Shown here piece by piece: positions 10,594 to 22,443 of a stretch of DNA of 64,000 nucleotides. The stretch lies in assembly GCF_031755915.1 (NCBI RefSeq), contig NC_083382.1:1-64000 (forward strand). Reading direction: 5' to 3'. Made by a program: the position numbers and the translations under genes. The number at the start of each line of letters is the position of its first letter. The first letter of the stretch is position 1. A model generated the notes under the pieces. It was not told the origin of the DNA and did not search any database. It was given only the letters and a program-made list of their open reading frames with translations. This DNA comes from Ziziphus jujuba (taxonomy: Eukaryota > Streptophyta > Magnoliopsida > Rosales > Rhamnaceae).

Positions 10594-11747
10594 GATTCTT
10601 CTATTAGGGCATTAGCTAGCAATGTGTTCTCATTCCTTGCATTTAAAACACATAACATCATGAGTTCTATAAGGCTTAGGATCTAATTTTACCTCATTCT
10701 TTGGTGCTTGGAGAGATTCGGTTCTAGTCTCCTTCCTTGGCCGGTTTGAACTTTCTTCTCCAATTTCCGGGTTTGGCTTGCTTTCATAGATGGGATTGTT
10801 CCTCTAGCCACTTAAATTGGACATTCCGCTGTTGGAAACACCTCTAAACCATGAGCTTACACCCCTCCTCTTGAATTGATGCTCTAATTTAATAGCCACA
10901 TGCAACATTTCTTCCAATTCCACATATTGTTGCAATTCTAGTTGATTGACTATTTCACGACTCAAACCACCAAGAAACCTTGCCATGGTTGTTTTCCTAT
11001 CTTCATTCAAGTTCAATCTCATTATAAGCATCTCCATCTCCTCGTAATAATCCTCCACGGACTTACTTCCTTGAGATAGGGATTGAAGCCTTTGATGCAG
11101 CAACCTATGATAATGTGACGGCACGAACCGTTTCCTCATGGCTCCCTTCATTTGGCGCCATGTAGTGATCAAGTCATCACCAACTCTCCTTCGAGTATTT
11201 TGATCATTTGTCCACCATTGGAGTGCATAATGACCAAACTCCATTGCTACCATCTTCACCTTCTTGGCCTCCGAATAATGATGACAATCGAAAATCATCT
11301 CCATTCTCTCTTCCCATTCCAAATATGCTTCCGGATCACTTTTACCCATGAATGGTAGGATGTTTACCTTGATGCTGCCAAGATCATCATCTTCATTCCT
11401 TCCTGGTCTCCCATGGATTAGCCTTTCTTGAGGTTCAAAAATTTCATCCAAGTCATCTCCATAGTTACTTCCCCTGAATTCCTTTCTTAGTCGCCCTCGG
11501 CCTCCTCGACCTCAACCTGCATGAGCATCTAACCTTGTTTGGGCATTCCTTGGGATGTTTCAAACCTGTTCATCTTTTGATTTAAATGGTCAAATTGGGC
11601 ATTCATCCACCGTAATTGCTCCAATATAGCACTCATGTCCATTTGCTCACCACTCCCCGTAGCTCGGAAATCACCATGGAATCCTACGGACTCTTCTTCA
11701 TTAATTCTCAGTGGTGTGTCTCCTCTTCTTATTCTAGAATCTGCCAT
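10594..11747 (-). pseudogene. E1 Gag polyprotein remnant
   Basis: ATG at 11747 opens MADSRIRRGDTPLRINEEES, the N-terminus shared by all Gag copies in this window. A break near 11520 in the Gly/Arg-rich segment separates it from an open 215-codon capsid part (11451 to 10804) with NILPFMGKSDPEAYLEWEE, HYALQWWTNDQNTRRR and LHQRLQSLSQGSKSVEDYY, a retrotransposon Gag capsid signature. The nucleic-acid-binding CCHC follows near 10650-10600 but is damaged: one Gly is changed and a CAA-to-TAA stop falls before the last Cys. Confidence 0.9.
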
Positions 11748-12793
11748 GCTAGTATGAATAATACAAAAATAAAATAAATTCTCACCAGATTCACTCCCTC
11801 ACGTGTTTCACTCAATATAATAACTCAACACTCGTGTTTGCACACTAATTTCGGCTTTTAACCGTAGCTAAAGGTAGGCAATACGGAAAGAATTCAACAA
11901 AACCTAGTTTTGGCTTTTTTAGGCAAAATAAAGCAAATTAGTGGGAAAACTTTGGAATTTTGAAGAACTGGACCAGATGGTAATAGATTATGAGTTCAGG
12001 AATAAAATTCTAGAAAAATAAATTCAAATATGAACAATAATCAAAGAGAACAAAAATATAGAAAAGTGTTGGTTGTTGTTCTTGTAATTCAAGTTTTGTA
12101 TCAAATCCTTTAACTAATTTTAATCCAAATAATTTAGCACTTAAACTCAAATATCCAGCAGCAAAAATAAATCTCCAGAAACTCCACATATTGAATAAAT
12201 AATCAACAAAGCAGTAGTTACAAGAAATTTCCAGCAACAAACTTCAACAGCAATTTTCAACAAACCGATATATATATATATTCTTTTTATATTCGGCTTT
12301 CTTCTTTTTTTTTTCTTTTTTTTTTTCACTCACCGAATATCAGACACAACTAAAGTAGCAAGAATAAACAACAAATTTGCAATTCCAACTCCAAAAATTC
12401 ACCAAACCCGTAATCTCCAAATAAACACAAATGTACAGTTTTTTTTTTTTTTAAATGTTGCCGCAACATATATATATATATATATATTTTAATAGATGAA
12501 TGCAAATATTTAAGACTAAAACAGCAAAGAAAATTCAACAATAACCAAACTAAAAGAACAATGATGAAAGGCAACCAACAAACTAGGAAACAAAAAATAC
12601 GGTAAAACTAGGAAATCCTAATTCAACTAGGATTGAATTTTTATTTTTTTTAATTTTTGTATTTTTTAAGATGCAGAATGTGTATGGGGTGGATGCAACC
12701 TTAACCTAATGCTAAAATTGTAGAATAACACAAAAACAAATAAAGCAAATAAAGATAGATCAAACCTGAACAAAATTTGGCTCCAATACCAAA
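11748..12793 (-). other. E1 5' leader (untranslated region)
   Basis: The region between the Gag start and the 5' LTR is AT-rich, with poly-T tracts (about 12300-12335, 12438-12452) and a (TA)n run near 12470. It holds a 76-codon sense-strand frame (12240 to 12010) whose central part recurs in the E3 and E7 leaders. The PBS complement next to the LTR reads GCTCCAATACCA (12778-12789), one change from the family sequence. Confidence 0.75.
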
Positions 12794-13440
12794 TGATACG
12801 AACCTAAGACGACCTCCTCCTAAACCCACATTATATTAGCCCGGATCTAATTATGTTCAAGTTCTAATGGTCACCTTGACCCCTAACCAACCTGTGATTA
12901 GAAACCTTGCTATATCAATATGATGGAAGGCCTATTGATAAGTCAAACTAAAAAACTCATTCACTAATGGTGATTTAGGTATTCAAAAGAACAAAGAGAA
13001 TTCAATCTCACAAATAATTTTCTGTATAAAATTCAAGCTTCCTTCTTATTGAAAAATAATCCTTTAAATAGGCTACAAAGCCATGAAATAAAACCCTAAA
13101 AACAAAGGAAAAACCGGCCATACAAAGTAGTTTCCTATTGTGGCCAAAATTCTCTCTCCTTTCTTAATCTAATTTGGACTAATTAATTCCTTTATTTTGA
13201 ATTAGGAATTAATTAATTTACAATGAAAATAATAAAATAATAACTTTCCTAAACTTATTGTTCCAAAAAATAAATAATTAAATAAAAACTTAAAAATAAT
13301 GGTAATTTCCTAAAACAAAAAGTAGAATTAAATTATGAAACTATAATACTAGTTTTTTAACTAAGTTGACTTTGACCAAATTGAGCTCCAAATCAGCTTC
13401 AATATGTTTTGTAGGATGCCAAATAAGCTAACCATGAAGT
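12794..13440 (-). repeat. E1 5' LTR, truncated
   Basis: Starts TGATACGAACCTAAGACG at 12794, directly after the PBS complement, and follows the family LTR to GCTAACCATGAAGT at 13440. About 450 bp of the element's LTR start (right side here) is missing and replaced by an opposite-strand LTR fragment. Confidence 0.9.
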
Positions 13441-13795
13441 TGATGCGAATCTACCCAAGCTCGCACAACCAACAACTCACCGGGGTACTAATCCGATACA
13501 GATAAAGACTGGACCAATCGCTAGGGCTCAAGCTAAGAGGTTTAAGGACAACCTGCTGCCTTTATCCATAAAGTAATTCATTCTCAAAGGGCTTGTCCAT
13601 ACCTGAAGATAAAAGACCTGTTTTAAGTATCCAAGTGGTAGAGACTGATACATCGGACGTTTTACATCGGACACCCATACATTGGACATTTTTTATTGGA
13701 CACCCATGCCTTGGACATCTGACCTGGAACTTCAGACACCGGACATAACTTAGCTGGGACAAACATCAATTAGCTCGGATAGACAAAGCATACAT
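13441..13795 (+). repeat. E2 LTR 5' fragment, plus orientation
   Basis: Begins with the LTR terminus TGATGCGAATC and matches the start of the E3 LTR, including the TATCGGACACCCAT-type short repeats. It stops near 13795, where minus-strand RNase H begins. It reads as the 5' edge of an LTR joined to inverted pol. Confidence 0.85.
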
Positions 13796-15751
13796 CTCCT
13801 TGTTATCAATCGGGTAGTTTAGGGCAGCTCCATTTAATTTTTCACTAACGTAGGCTATGGGTCTTCCTTCTTGCATTAAGACAACTCCAATACCTACACC
13901 CGAAGCATCACACTCAATTTCAAAAGTCTTAGAAAAATTTGGCAACACTAACAAAGGTGCATTACACAATTTTTCTTTCAACAAATTAAAATATTTTTCT
14001 TGTACTTCCCCCCATTTAAAGCCGACATTCTTCTTGACAACTTCATTCAATGGTGCTGCTATGGTATTAAAATCCTTGACAAATCTTCTATTAAAGCTTA
14101 CCAAGCCATGAAAGCTCCTCACTTGGGAGATAGAAGTAGGAACCGGCCACTCTTGAATTACTTTCACCTTAGCTTGGTTAACTTTGATTCCTACAGCACT
14201 TACTACAAATCCTAGAAACACAAGCTCATCTTTGCAAAATTCACATTTTTTAATGTTAGCAAACAATCTTTCCTTTCTAAGAACTTGCAAAACTTGCCTA
14301 AGTTGATCCACATGGTCATCCAGATTTCAGCTATATATTAGAATGTCATCAAAATAAACAACCACAAATTTACCAATAAATGGACGCATTACATGATTCA
14401 TAAGCCTCATGAAAGTACTGGGTGCATTGGATAATCCAAAAGGCATAACCATATATTAGTTTTAAATGCGGTTTTCCATTCATCACCTTCTTTCATCCTA
14501 ATTTGATGATAACCACTCCTAAGATCAATTTTTGTAAACATGCAAGCACTATGCAACTCATCAATTATATCATCTAATCTAGGAATGGGATGCCTATATT
14601 TGATGGTAATGTTATTTATAGCCCTACAATCAACACACATTCTCCATGTACCATCTTGTTTTGGCACTAACAGAACAGGTACAGCACATGGACTTAAACT
14701 CTCACGAATATAACCTTTGTCAAGTAAATCACTTACCTGTTTTCGCAGCTCCTTTGTTTCTTTGGGATTGCTCCTATAAGCTGGTCTATTCGGTATGCAG
14801 CCTCTAGAACAAAGTCAATTTGATGTTTTATCCCTCGAATTGGTAGTAGTCCACTTGGAATTTCATTTAGGAAGACATCTCCAAATTCCTTTAAAAGAGA
14901 AATCATTGAACTTGGCAATTCAAGTTCTTCAAAGTTAGTTTGATCATTAAAATAATTTTCTTTATAAATCATGACCAGCAAAGGTTTCTTACACTCAATA
15001 ACCTTATTAATATCCCATAAACTCAAATAAAAGTTGCTACTTAACCTTCCTTCTCCAAGCTCTCGGGTTTGACACTTTCTTTCCCCTCTCTTTCGGCTTT
15101 TCCTTGATCTTTCCACTTAATATGAGTCTTAGAAACCTTACCTTGGTCAGTAACCTCATTCTTACCTACTTGAAAGGATGGTGAAGCCGTCAGTGCCATA
15201 CTTGCCTTTTACTTGAGCTTTTCGGCTTCTATCCTTTGTTGCATCTGTAATTGGTTCTTGTAAACCTCTTTAGGAGATAATGGTTCCAGCTTGACCTTCT
15301 TCCCTTTAAACCTGAAAACAATACTATTTGCTCGACCAAAATGAGTAGCATTTTTATCAAATTTCCATGGCCTACCTAATAGTATATGTCCAGCAATCAT
15401 GGGTACAATATCACGTAAAACTACATCCTCATATCTACATATATTAAATTTTACTTTGGCTTGTTTGTTTACTTTCATCTCACCACTATCATTAAGCCAT
15501 TGTAATCTATATGGTTTAGGATGTTTTATTGTTTTTAAGCCCAATTTATCAACGACAAGGTTACTTATTACATTAGTACAACTCCCACTATCTATAATCA
15601 TGCTACAAATTTTACCTTGTATTTCACAACGAGTGTGGAAGATGTTCTCACGCTGAATTTGTTCTTCATCCTTGTAAATAGCAAGTACCCTCCTTGAGAC
15701 CAAATTTAGCTCAACATTTGATGTGTTTAATGGTTCGGCCTCATTATCAAG
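13796..15751 (-). pseudogene. E2 inverted gag end-protease-RT-RNase H fragment
   Basis: On the minus strand from 15751 to 13796: end of Gag linker (SNVELNLVSRRVLA), aspartic protease with [14 protein letters not shown] (DSG codons at 15581-15592), linker [16 protein letters not shown], pre-RT segment [18 protein letters not shown] with [29 protein letters not shown] and the YFDD box (14345-14356), then RNase H with [17 protein letters not shown] up to [10 protein letters not shown]. Stops and frameshifts interrupt it. Domain order is that of Ty3/gypsy pol. It lies between two plus-oriented LTR starts, so it is inverted relative to both. Confidence 0.9.
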
Positions 15752-16704
15752 TGATGCGAACCCGTCCGAGCTCGCACAACCGACGGCTCACTAGGATGCT
15801 GATCCGATACGGATGAAGACTGGACCGATCACTAGGGCTCAAGCTAAGAGGTTTAAGGACAACCTTGCTGCCATTATCCAGAAAGTAATTCATTCTCAGA
15901 AGAGCTTGTCCATACCTGAAAATAAAACACCTGTTTTAAGTATCCAAGTGGTGGAGGTTGATACATTGGACACCCATACATCGGACATTTTATATCGGAC
16001 ACCCATGTCTCAGACATTTGACCTCGGGCTTCGGACATCGGACGTAACTTAGCTCGGTCAGACATCAGTTAGCTCAGACAGACATAAGTTAGCTCAAACA
16101 TCAGGCAGACATAAGTTAGCTTGGACATCAGACATAAGTCAGCTTAGGTGTCAAACTAGTCAACTCGTTTTCTGATTTGCGTTTGACTTTTCTTTTTGGG
16201 TTTTTTTATTTATTTATTTGCTGGACATATAAGTTTTGGAAAGTTTTTATTTTATTATTTTGTTAGTAAATTAATTAATTCCTAATTGAAAATAAGGGAA
16301 TTAATTAATTAGATTAGGAAAAGGAAAGATTCAGTCAAGCTAGAACTCTTCATTGTGTGGTCAGTTTTTCCTAGGGTTTTTAGGGTTTATTTTATTTCTT
16401 TAAAAGCCTATTTAAAGGCTTATTTTTCAATAAGAATACAACTTTGATTTGATTGAGAAAATACTTGTAAGATTAATTATCTCTTTGTTTTTTGAGAACA
16501 CCTAAAATACCATTAGAGAATTGGTTGTTTTAGCTTGACTTACCAATAGGTTTTCCATCCCCTATTGTGGCGTCTATATTATACCAAGGTTTCTAACCAT
16601 AGGTTGGTTAGGGGTTGAGGTCCATTCCATTAGAACTTGAACTTAATTGAGATCCGGGCTAATATAATACGGGTTTAGAATCAGGTCATCCTAGCTTCGT
16701 ATCA
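15752..16704 (+). repeat. E3 5' LTR
   Basis: 953 bp from TGATGCGAACCC to CTTCGTATCA. The first part holds short tandem units around CATCGGACATTTTATATCGG (about 15955-16140) and AGTTAGCTCGGACAGACAT-type units. The second half matches the other family LTRs. The right edge is fixed by the PBS two bases later. Confidence 0.92.
16409..16416 (+). promoter_or_regulatory. Possible TATA box of the E3 LTR
   Basis: TATTTAAA sits in the motif GCCTATTTAAAGGC, which is kept in almost all LTR copies here about 290 bp before the LTR end. This position suits a Pol II promoter at the U3/R border. Inferred from sequence only. Confidence 0.4.
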
Positions 16705-16706
16705 TT

Positions 16707-16718
16707 TGGTATCAGAGC
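16707..16718 (+). promoter_or_regulatory. Primer binding site, tRNA-iMet type
   Basis: TGGTATCAGAGC follows the LTR end after two T residues. It is complementary to the 3' end of plant initiator tRNA-Met, the usual primer for minus-strand DNA synthesis in plant gypsy and copia elements. The same site appears on the minus strand at 39672-39683 (E5) and 47637-47648 (E7). Confidence 0.88.
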
Positions 16719-17768
16719 TAAATTTTGTTCAGGTTTGATCTATCTGTATTTGCTTTATTTGTTTTTGTGTTATTCTGCAATTTTAGCATTAGGTTAAGGT
16801 TGCATCCATCCCATACACATTCTGCATCTTTAAAAAAAAAAAAAATTCATTCCTAGCTGAATTAGGATTTCCTAGTTTTACCGTATTTTTTTTTGTTTCC
16901 TAGTTTGTTGGTTGTTTTTCATCATTGTTCTTGTTAATTTTGGTTTTTATTCATTTTTCTTTGCTGTTTTAGTCTTAGATATTTGCATTCATATATTCAA
17001 AAAAAAAAAAAAAGGTGGTTTGCGACAACATATATTAAAAAAAAAATAAAAAAATAAAAAAATAAATAAAAAGAGAAGAAAGCCAAATATTATAAAAATA
17101 TATATATATATATATATATATCGGTTTGTTGAAAATTGGTGTTGAAGTTTGTTGCCGGAAATTTCTTGTAACTGCTGTTGTGTTGATTATTTATTCCATA
17201 ATTGGAGTTTCTGGAGAGTTGTTTTTGCTGCTGGATATTTGAGTTTGTGTGCTAAATTATCTGGACTAAAATTAGTTAAAAGATTTGATACAAAACTTGA
17301 ATTACAAAGAACAACAACCAACCACTTTTCTATGTTTTTGGTCTCTTTGATTCTTGTTTGTATTTAAATTTCTTTTTCTGGAATTTTATTCTTGAACTCA
17401 TAATCTAATACCATCTAGTGCAGTTTTCAAAAATTCCAATGTTTTCCCATTATTTTGTGTTTTCTTGTCTAGGAAGCCGAAAAATTAGGATTTGTTGGAT
17501 TCTTTCAATATTGCCTACTTTTTTATTACTGTTTGTTGATAAGTTTAATTAAAACATACTAGTGATCTAATTGTTATTTTGTGGGTGTTTTAATTAGAAC
17601 TTTGAGGTAACTCATTGAGTGGAAAAAGGCAAGAGTTTGTGAGCTTAAAAGAGGGTAAAAGCCAAAACAAGTGTGCAAACACGAGTGTCGAGTCCTCATT
17701 TGAGTGAAACACGTAAAGGAGTGAAATTGTAAGGTCCTATTTTATTTCTATTGCATTGTTATACTAAC
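16719..17768 (+). other. E3 5' leader
   Basis: Untranslated leader, AT-rich, with poly-A and (TA)n tracts around 16820-17125. A 72-codon frame (17149-17367, reading DYLFHNWSFWRVVFAAGYLS and LKLVKRFDTKLELQ) resembles the E1 and E7 leader frames. No other protein signal is seen. Confidence 0.7.
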
Positions 17769-18962
17769 ATGACAGAATCAATAATGAGGAGAGGAGAGCC
17801 ATCCTTGAGGATCAATGAGGAGGAGTCTGTAGCATTCCATGGCGATGCCCGAGCTACCGAGAGTGGAGACCAAGTGGACATGAGAGCTGTTTTGGAGTCA
17901 ATACAGTGGGTTAGTGCTCAAGTTGAGCATGTGAATCAAAGAGTGGGAAGACTAGAAGCCTCACAAGGAGTTCTGAATACAAAAAATAGGCAAGAATTCC
18001 ATGGAGGGCGAGGCCGAGGACGAGGAGGTCACGAGAGACATAGAGAGCAATTTGATGAGGAGCCATTCGATGGAGACTTTGAGGAGGGTATGGACAAAAC
18101 TTTTACTATTCAAGATAGAGCAGGGCATGGAAGATATAGGAGGGAAGATACAGATGATGATTTGGGAAATATCAAGGTTAACATCCCAACTTTTATGGGT
18201 AAAAGTGATCCCGAAGCTTATTTGGAGTGGGAAGAAAAAATGGAGATGATTTTTTACTACCACAACTATTCGGAAGGTAAGAAAGTGAAGTTGGCAGCAA
18301 TGGATTTGGACATTATGCACTCCAATGGTGGACCAATGAGCAAAATACCCAAAGGAGAGTTGGTGATGACTTGATTACAACATGGCGACAAATGAAAGGA
18401 GCCATGAGAAAGTGGTTTGTGCCATCACACTACCATAGGTTGCTGCATCAACGACTTCAATCTTTGTCTCAAGGAAGTAGGTTCGTGGATGATTATTACA
18501 AAGAGATGGAGATGTTAATGATGAGTCTAAATATGAATGAGGATAGGAAGGCAACAATGGCAAGATTTCTTGGTGGTTTAAACCGTGACATTGCCAACTA
18601 GCTTGAATTACAACAATACTTGGAATGGGAGGAGATGTTACATTTTGCAATTAAGCTTGAGAACCAATTCAAGAGGAGGGGTGTTAGCACACAATTTGGA
18701 GGAGTTTCTAGCAATGGAAGGACAGGTTCAACTGGCTGGAAAAACAATTCCACTTATGAAAGCAAGCTGAAACCGAAACTTTGTGAAGGAACTACCAACC
18801 GGCCAAGAAGAGAAATTAAAGCCGAATCTGCCCAAGCCATTAAAGGTGAGGTAAAATCTGAACCTAAACTTCAAAATTCAAGAGAAATTATTTGTTTCAA
18901 GTGCCAAGGAAGAGGACATATAGCCAGCTAATGCCCGAATAGAAGGATAATGATAATTAAGG
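17769..18962 (+). pseudogene. E3 Gag pseudogene
   Basis: ATG at 17769 gives MTESIMRRGEPSLRINEEES; an in-frame ATG 18 bases upstream (17751) is less likely because all other copies start at MTES/MADS. Order: a coiled-coil-like segment (ESIQWVSAQVEHVNQRVGRLE), a Gly/Arg-rich segment (GGRGRGRGGHERH), the capsid block DPEAYLEWEEKMEMIFYYHN, a frameshift near 18310, LHQRLQSLSQGSRF, a TAG stop at 18599 (CAG in other copies), and a CCHC knuckle CFKCQGRGHIAS-stop-C at 18899-18935 with CAA turned to TAA. Confidence 0.92.
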
Positions 18963-20040
18963 GTAATGAAGAGGTGGAATCCGAAAGTGAGGCTAGTGAG
19001 GCTGAAATCGAACAAGAAGATGAAGGACATGATGATGAGGCTGAACCATTAAACACTCAAATGTTGAGCTAAATTTGGTCTCAAGGAGGGTACTTGTTGT
19101 TTACAAGGATGAAGAACAAATTCAGCGTGAGAACATCTTCCACACTCGTTGTGAAATGTAAGGTAAAATTTATAGCATGATTATAGATAGTGGGAGTTGT
19201 ACTAATGTAATAAGTAACCTTGTAGTCGATAAATTGGGCTTAAAAACAATAAAACATCCTGAACCATATAGATCACAATGGCCTAATGATAGTGGTGAGA
19301 TGAAAGTAAACAAACAAGCCAAAGTAAAATTCAGTATAGGTAGATATGAGGATGTAGTTTTATGTGATATTGTACCCATGATTGCTGGACATATACTATT
19401 AGGTAGGCCATGACAATTTGATAAAGATGATACTCATTTTGGTCGAGAAAATAGTATTGTTTTCAGGTTTAAAGGGAAGAAGGTCAAGCTGGAACCATTA
19501 TCTCCTAAAGAGGTTTACAAAGACCAATTACAAATGCAACAAAGGAGAGAAGCCGAAAAGCTCAAGGAAAAAGCAAGTATTGCACCAATGGCTTCACCAT
19601 CCTTTCAAGAAGGTAAGAATGAGGTTGCTGATCAAGATAAGGTTTCTAAGACTCATATTGAGTGGAAAGATCAAGGAAAAGCCGAAAGAGAGGGGAAAGG
19701 AAGTGGCAAACCCGAGAGCTTGGAGAAGGAAGAAAAATCCGAAGGTTTGCACCAATCCAAGGGGAAAAAAGAAAAAGAAAGAAAAGAAAGATTAAGTAGC
19801 AACTTTTATTTGAGTTTAAGCGATATTAATAAGGTTATTGAGTGTAAGAAACCTTTGCTGGTCATGATTTATAAAGAAAATTATTTTCATTATCAAACTA
19901 ACTTTGAAGAACTTGAATTGCCAAGTTCAATGATTTCTCTTTTGAAGGAATTTGGAGATGTCTTCCCAAATGAGATTCCAAGTGGACTACCACCTATTCG
20001 AGGGATAGAACATCAAATTGACTTTGTTCCAGCAGCAGCC
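18963..20040 (+). pseudogene. E3 protease and linker pseudogene
   Basis: After an acidic Gag tail, the aspartic protease reads [19 protein letters not shown] (from 19177) with [10 protein letters not shown] as the second conserved block. A stop (CAA to TAA) lies just before it and TGG to TGA ends it at 19414. A charged linker (frame from 19534) leads into [38 protein letters not shown] and [22 protein letters not shown]-type retropepsins act as dimers to cut Gag-Pol. The linker-to-RT frame stays open to 20334. Confidence 0.9.
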
Positions 20041-21300
20041 ATACCAAATAGACCAGCTTATAGGAGCAATCCCAAAGAAACAAAGGAGCTACAAAAACAG
20101 GTAAGTGATTTACTTGACAAAGGTTATATTCGTGAGAGTTTAAGTCCATGTGCTGTACCTGTTTTGTTAATGCCACAAAAAGATGGTACATCGAGAATGT
20201 GTGTTGATTGTAGGGCTATAAATAACATTACCATCAAATATAGACACCCCATTCCTAGATTAGATGATATGCTTTATGAGTTGCATGGTGCTTGCATGTT
20301 TACAAAAATTGATCTTAGGAGTGGTTATCACTAAATTAGGATGAAAGAAGGTGAAGAATGGAAAACCACATTCAAAACTAAATATGGGCTGTATGAATGG
20401 TTAGTTATGCCTTTTGGATTATCCAATGCACCTAGTACTTTCATGAGGCTTATGAATCATGTAATGCGTCCATTTATTAGTAAATTTGTGGTTGTTTATT
20501 TTGATGACATTCTAATATATAGCCAAAAATTGGATGACCATGTGGATCAACTTAGGCAAGTTATGCAAGTTCTTAGAAAGGAAAGATTGTTTACTAACAT
20601 TAAAAAATGTGAATTTTGCAAAGATGAGCTTGTGTTTCTAGGATTTGTAGTAAGTGTTGCAGGAATCAAAGCTGACCAAGCTAAGGTGAAAGCAATTCAA
20701 TAGTGGCCGATTCCTACTTCTATCACCTAAGTGAGGAGCTTTCATGGCTTGGCAAGCTTTTATAGAAGATTTGTCAAGGATTTTAGTACCATAGCAGCAC
20801 CACTGGATGAAGTTATGAAGAAGAATGTCGGCTTTAAATAGGGGGAAGTACAAGAAAAATCTTTTAATTTGTTGAAAGAAAAATTATGTAATGTACCTTT
20901 GTTAGTTTTGCCAAATTTTTCTAAGACTTTTGAAATTGAGTGTGATGCTTCGGGTGTAGGTATTGGAGCTGTCTTAATGCAAGAAGGAAGACCCATAGCT
21001 TACTTTAGTGAAAAATTAAATGGAGCTGCCCTAAACTACCCGACTTATGAGAAGGAGATGTATGCATTGGTGAGGGCTTTGGAGACGTGGCAGCATTATC
21101 TCATGCCAGAGGAGTTTGTGATTCATACGAATCATGAGTCTTTGAAGCATATCAAGGGTCAAGGAAAGCTCAACTGAAGGCATGCCAAGTGGATTGAATT
21201 TATTGAAACCTTTCCATATGTGATCCGCTACAAAAAAGGTAAGGAAAATGTGGTTGCCGATGCATTATCCCGAAGGTATGTACTCTTTTCTACCTTAGAT
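20041..21300 (+). pseudogene. E3 reverse transcriptase-RNase H pseudogene
   Basis: RT begins [19 protein letters not shown] and shows all main blocks: [31 protein letters not shown] (then CAA to TAA), [30 protein letters not shown] (YFDD 20497-20508) and [12 protein letters not shown] thumb/connection region [16 protein letters not shown] is broken by TAG/TAA stops. RNase H follows with [53 protein letters not shown] (D to N in the usual HTDHE) and [11 protein letters not shown]. No integrase follows. Confidence 0.93.
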
Positions 21301-21754
21301 TACCCTTGCTTGGAAGTATGAGAAAAAGGCTAATACACTAAAATATAGTAAAGCTAGCAAGGAATACAGCAAATCCGGCCTTTTCTTCCCCTTGTGTGCA
21401 AACCACCTTATTGTTTGGCTTTGAAGCTTCTTTGGCTGGTTTCTATAACTCATCCTCCATGTGACTTGAACCCATAAGGATGGGGTTCCAATTCATACAT
21501 ACCCGATCTCCATATTGTCACCAAAAACGTCACCCGGGCCCGTTTTGGCTTCTATTGCTTGTATGAGTAAAACAAGCCTTGGTTCTTTAGATATGGCCAA
21601 CCCCTCTTGACTATGGCTTATTCCTTGTATGAAGATAGCAAGATTGTCCTTGAACTTCTTGGCTTGGGCTCTAGTGATCGGTCCCACCTTCATCTGTATT
21701 GGGTTAGCACCCCAGTGGGTTGTTGATTGAACAGTCTCGTGGAGATTCGCATCA
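21301..21754 (-). repeat. LTR fragment, minus orientation
   Basis: Starts abruptly in CCCTTGCTTGGAAG and ends at the LTR terminus ATTCGCATCA. Its coding tail on the minus strand reads GPITRAQAKKFKDNLA, close to the E8 3' LTR (GPITREQAKKFKDNLA), so it belongs to that subtype. About two thirds of the LTR is missing. Confidence 0.85.
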
Positions 21755-22249
21755 TCTCCCTTCAACCCTTTGAGCGAAATGCGAAAAAAGGAAGGAAAAT
21801 CCATGGATCGACCCCATCATCTCCACCCCGTAAGAACTACGAGATCACCCCAAGGATGGCTTCGGCATCCAAGGGTTGTGAACTGACCATAGATCCCTGT
21901 TCAATAAGTGGAATGCATTAGCTGTCCGCTTTCAGGTTGGGCAGTGAAGGTTAAAGAAAGGCAATGACTCATTCTTAAAACCAGCATTCTTAAGACCAAG
22001 GAGTCAGGTAGAAAAAAGGGGAAGGCTCTCTGTTCCTGGTTCTCCTGTAGCTAGATCCTTCGGAACCACAAGAATATTTAGTTAGAATGGGATTCCAACT
22101 CAGCATCTTTTGAGATTTTAAGAAGAATTGCACTTTGGACAGCACAGTATGATGAAAGTTGTAAGTTGTGCTTGGGGGGGAGTTATTGTCCATTGTTGGC
22201 CTTTATGGTAAAATCAGCCGAGGGCCTGAGAGGCGGTGGTTTACCCTAT

Positions 22250-22284
22250 AGTGGATGTCAGCGGGTTGAGTCCGCTTATCTCTA
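22250..22284 (+). pseudogene. trnA-UGC: Plastid trnA-UGC 3' exon remnant
   Basis: The 3' half of alanine tRNA, with the T-arm and acceptor strand recognisable as GTCAGCGGGTTGAGTCCGC followed by TTATCTCTA. Changes in the T loop (GGTTCGAG to GGGTTGAG) and acceptor, and absence of the 5' exon, make it non-functional. Confidence 0.8.
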
Positions 22285-22443
22285 ATTTGTGAACTTAGCC
22301 GATACAAAGCTATATGATAGCACCTAATTTTTCTGATCCAGCAGGTCGATCTATGCTATGATTTTGCATTCATGGACGTTGATAAGATCATCCCATTTAG
22401 CATCACATTAGGGGATCGCATAGCCTTAAAGTTAAGGGTAAGG

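Larger units (their letters stand above)
8588..13440 (-). mobile_element. Gypsy element E1, internally deleted
   Basis: Minus-orientation element with its 3' LTR on the left (8588-9694), PPT complement (9695-9705), pol remnant, Gag (ATG at 11747), leader and 5' LTR on the right (12794-13440). The 5' LTR is cut at 13440, where an inverted LTR fragment begins. The left end cuts copia RT. Internal length is only about 3.1 kb: RT, RNase H and integrase are gone. I find no matching target duplication because the right end is lost. Confidence 0.88.
15752..21300 (+). mobile_element. Gypsy element E3, with RT-RNase H but no integrase
   Basis: Plus orientation: 5' LTR 15752-16704, PBS 16707-16718, leader, Gag from 17769, protease, RT and RNase H to about 21300. 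After [15 protein letters not shown] the sequence switches to a minus-oriented LTR fragment, so integrase, PPT and 3' LTR are lost. It is the most complete pol in the window but carries many stops. It represents the RT-bearing relative of the deleted copies. Confidence 0.9.

Noticed and set aside
13441..21300. E2 and E3 as one element with terminal LTRs at 13441 and 15752
   Set aside because: The segment between them is inverted pol without PBS or PPT at either LTR edge, and E3 has its own PBS and Gag downstream of 16704.
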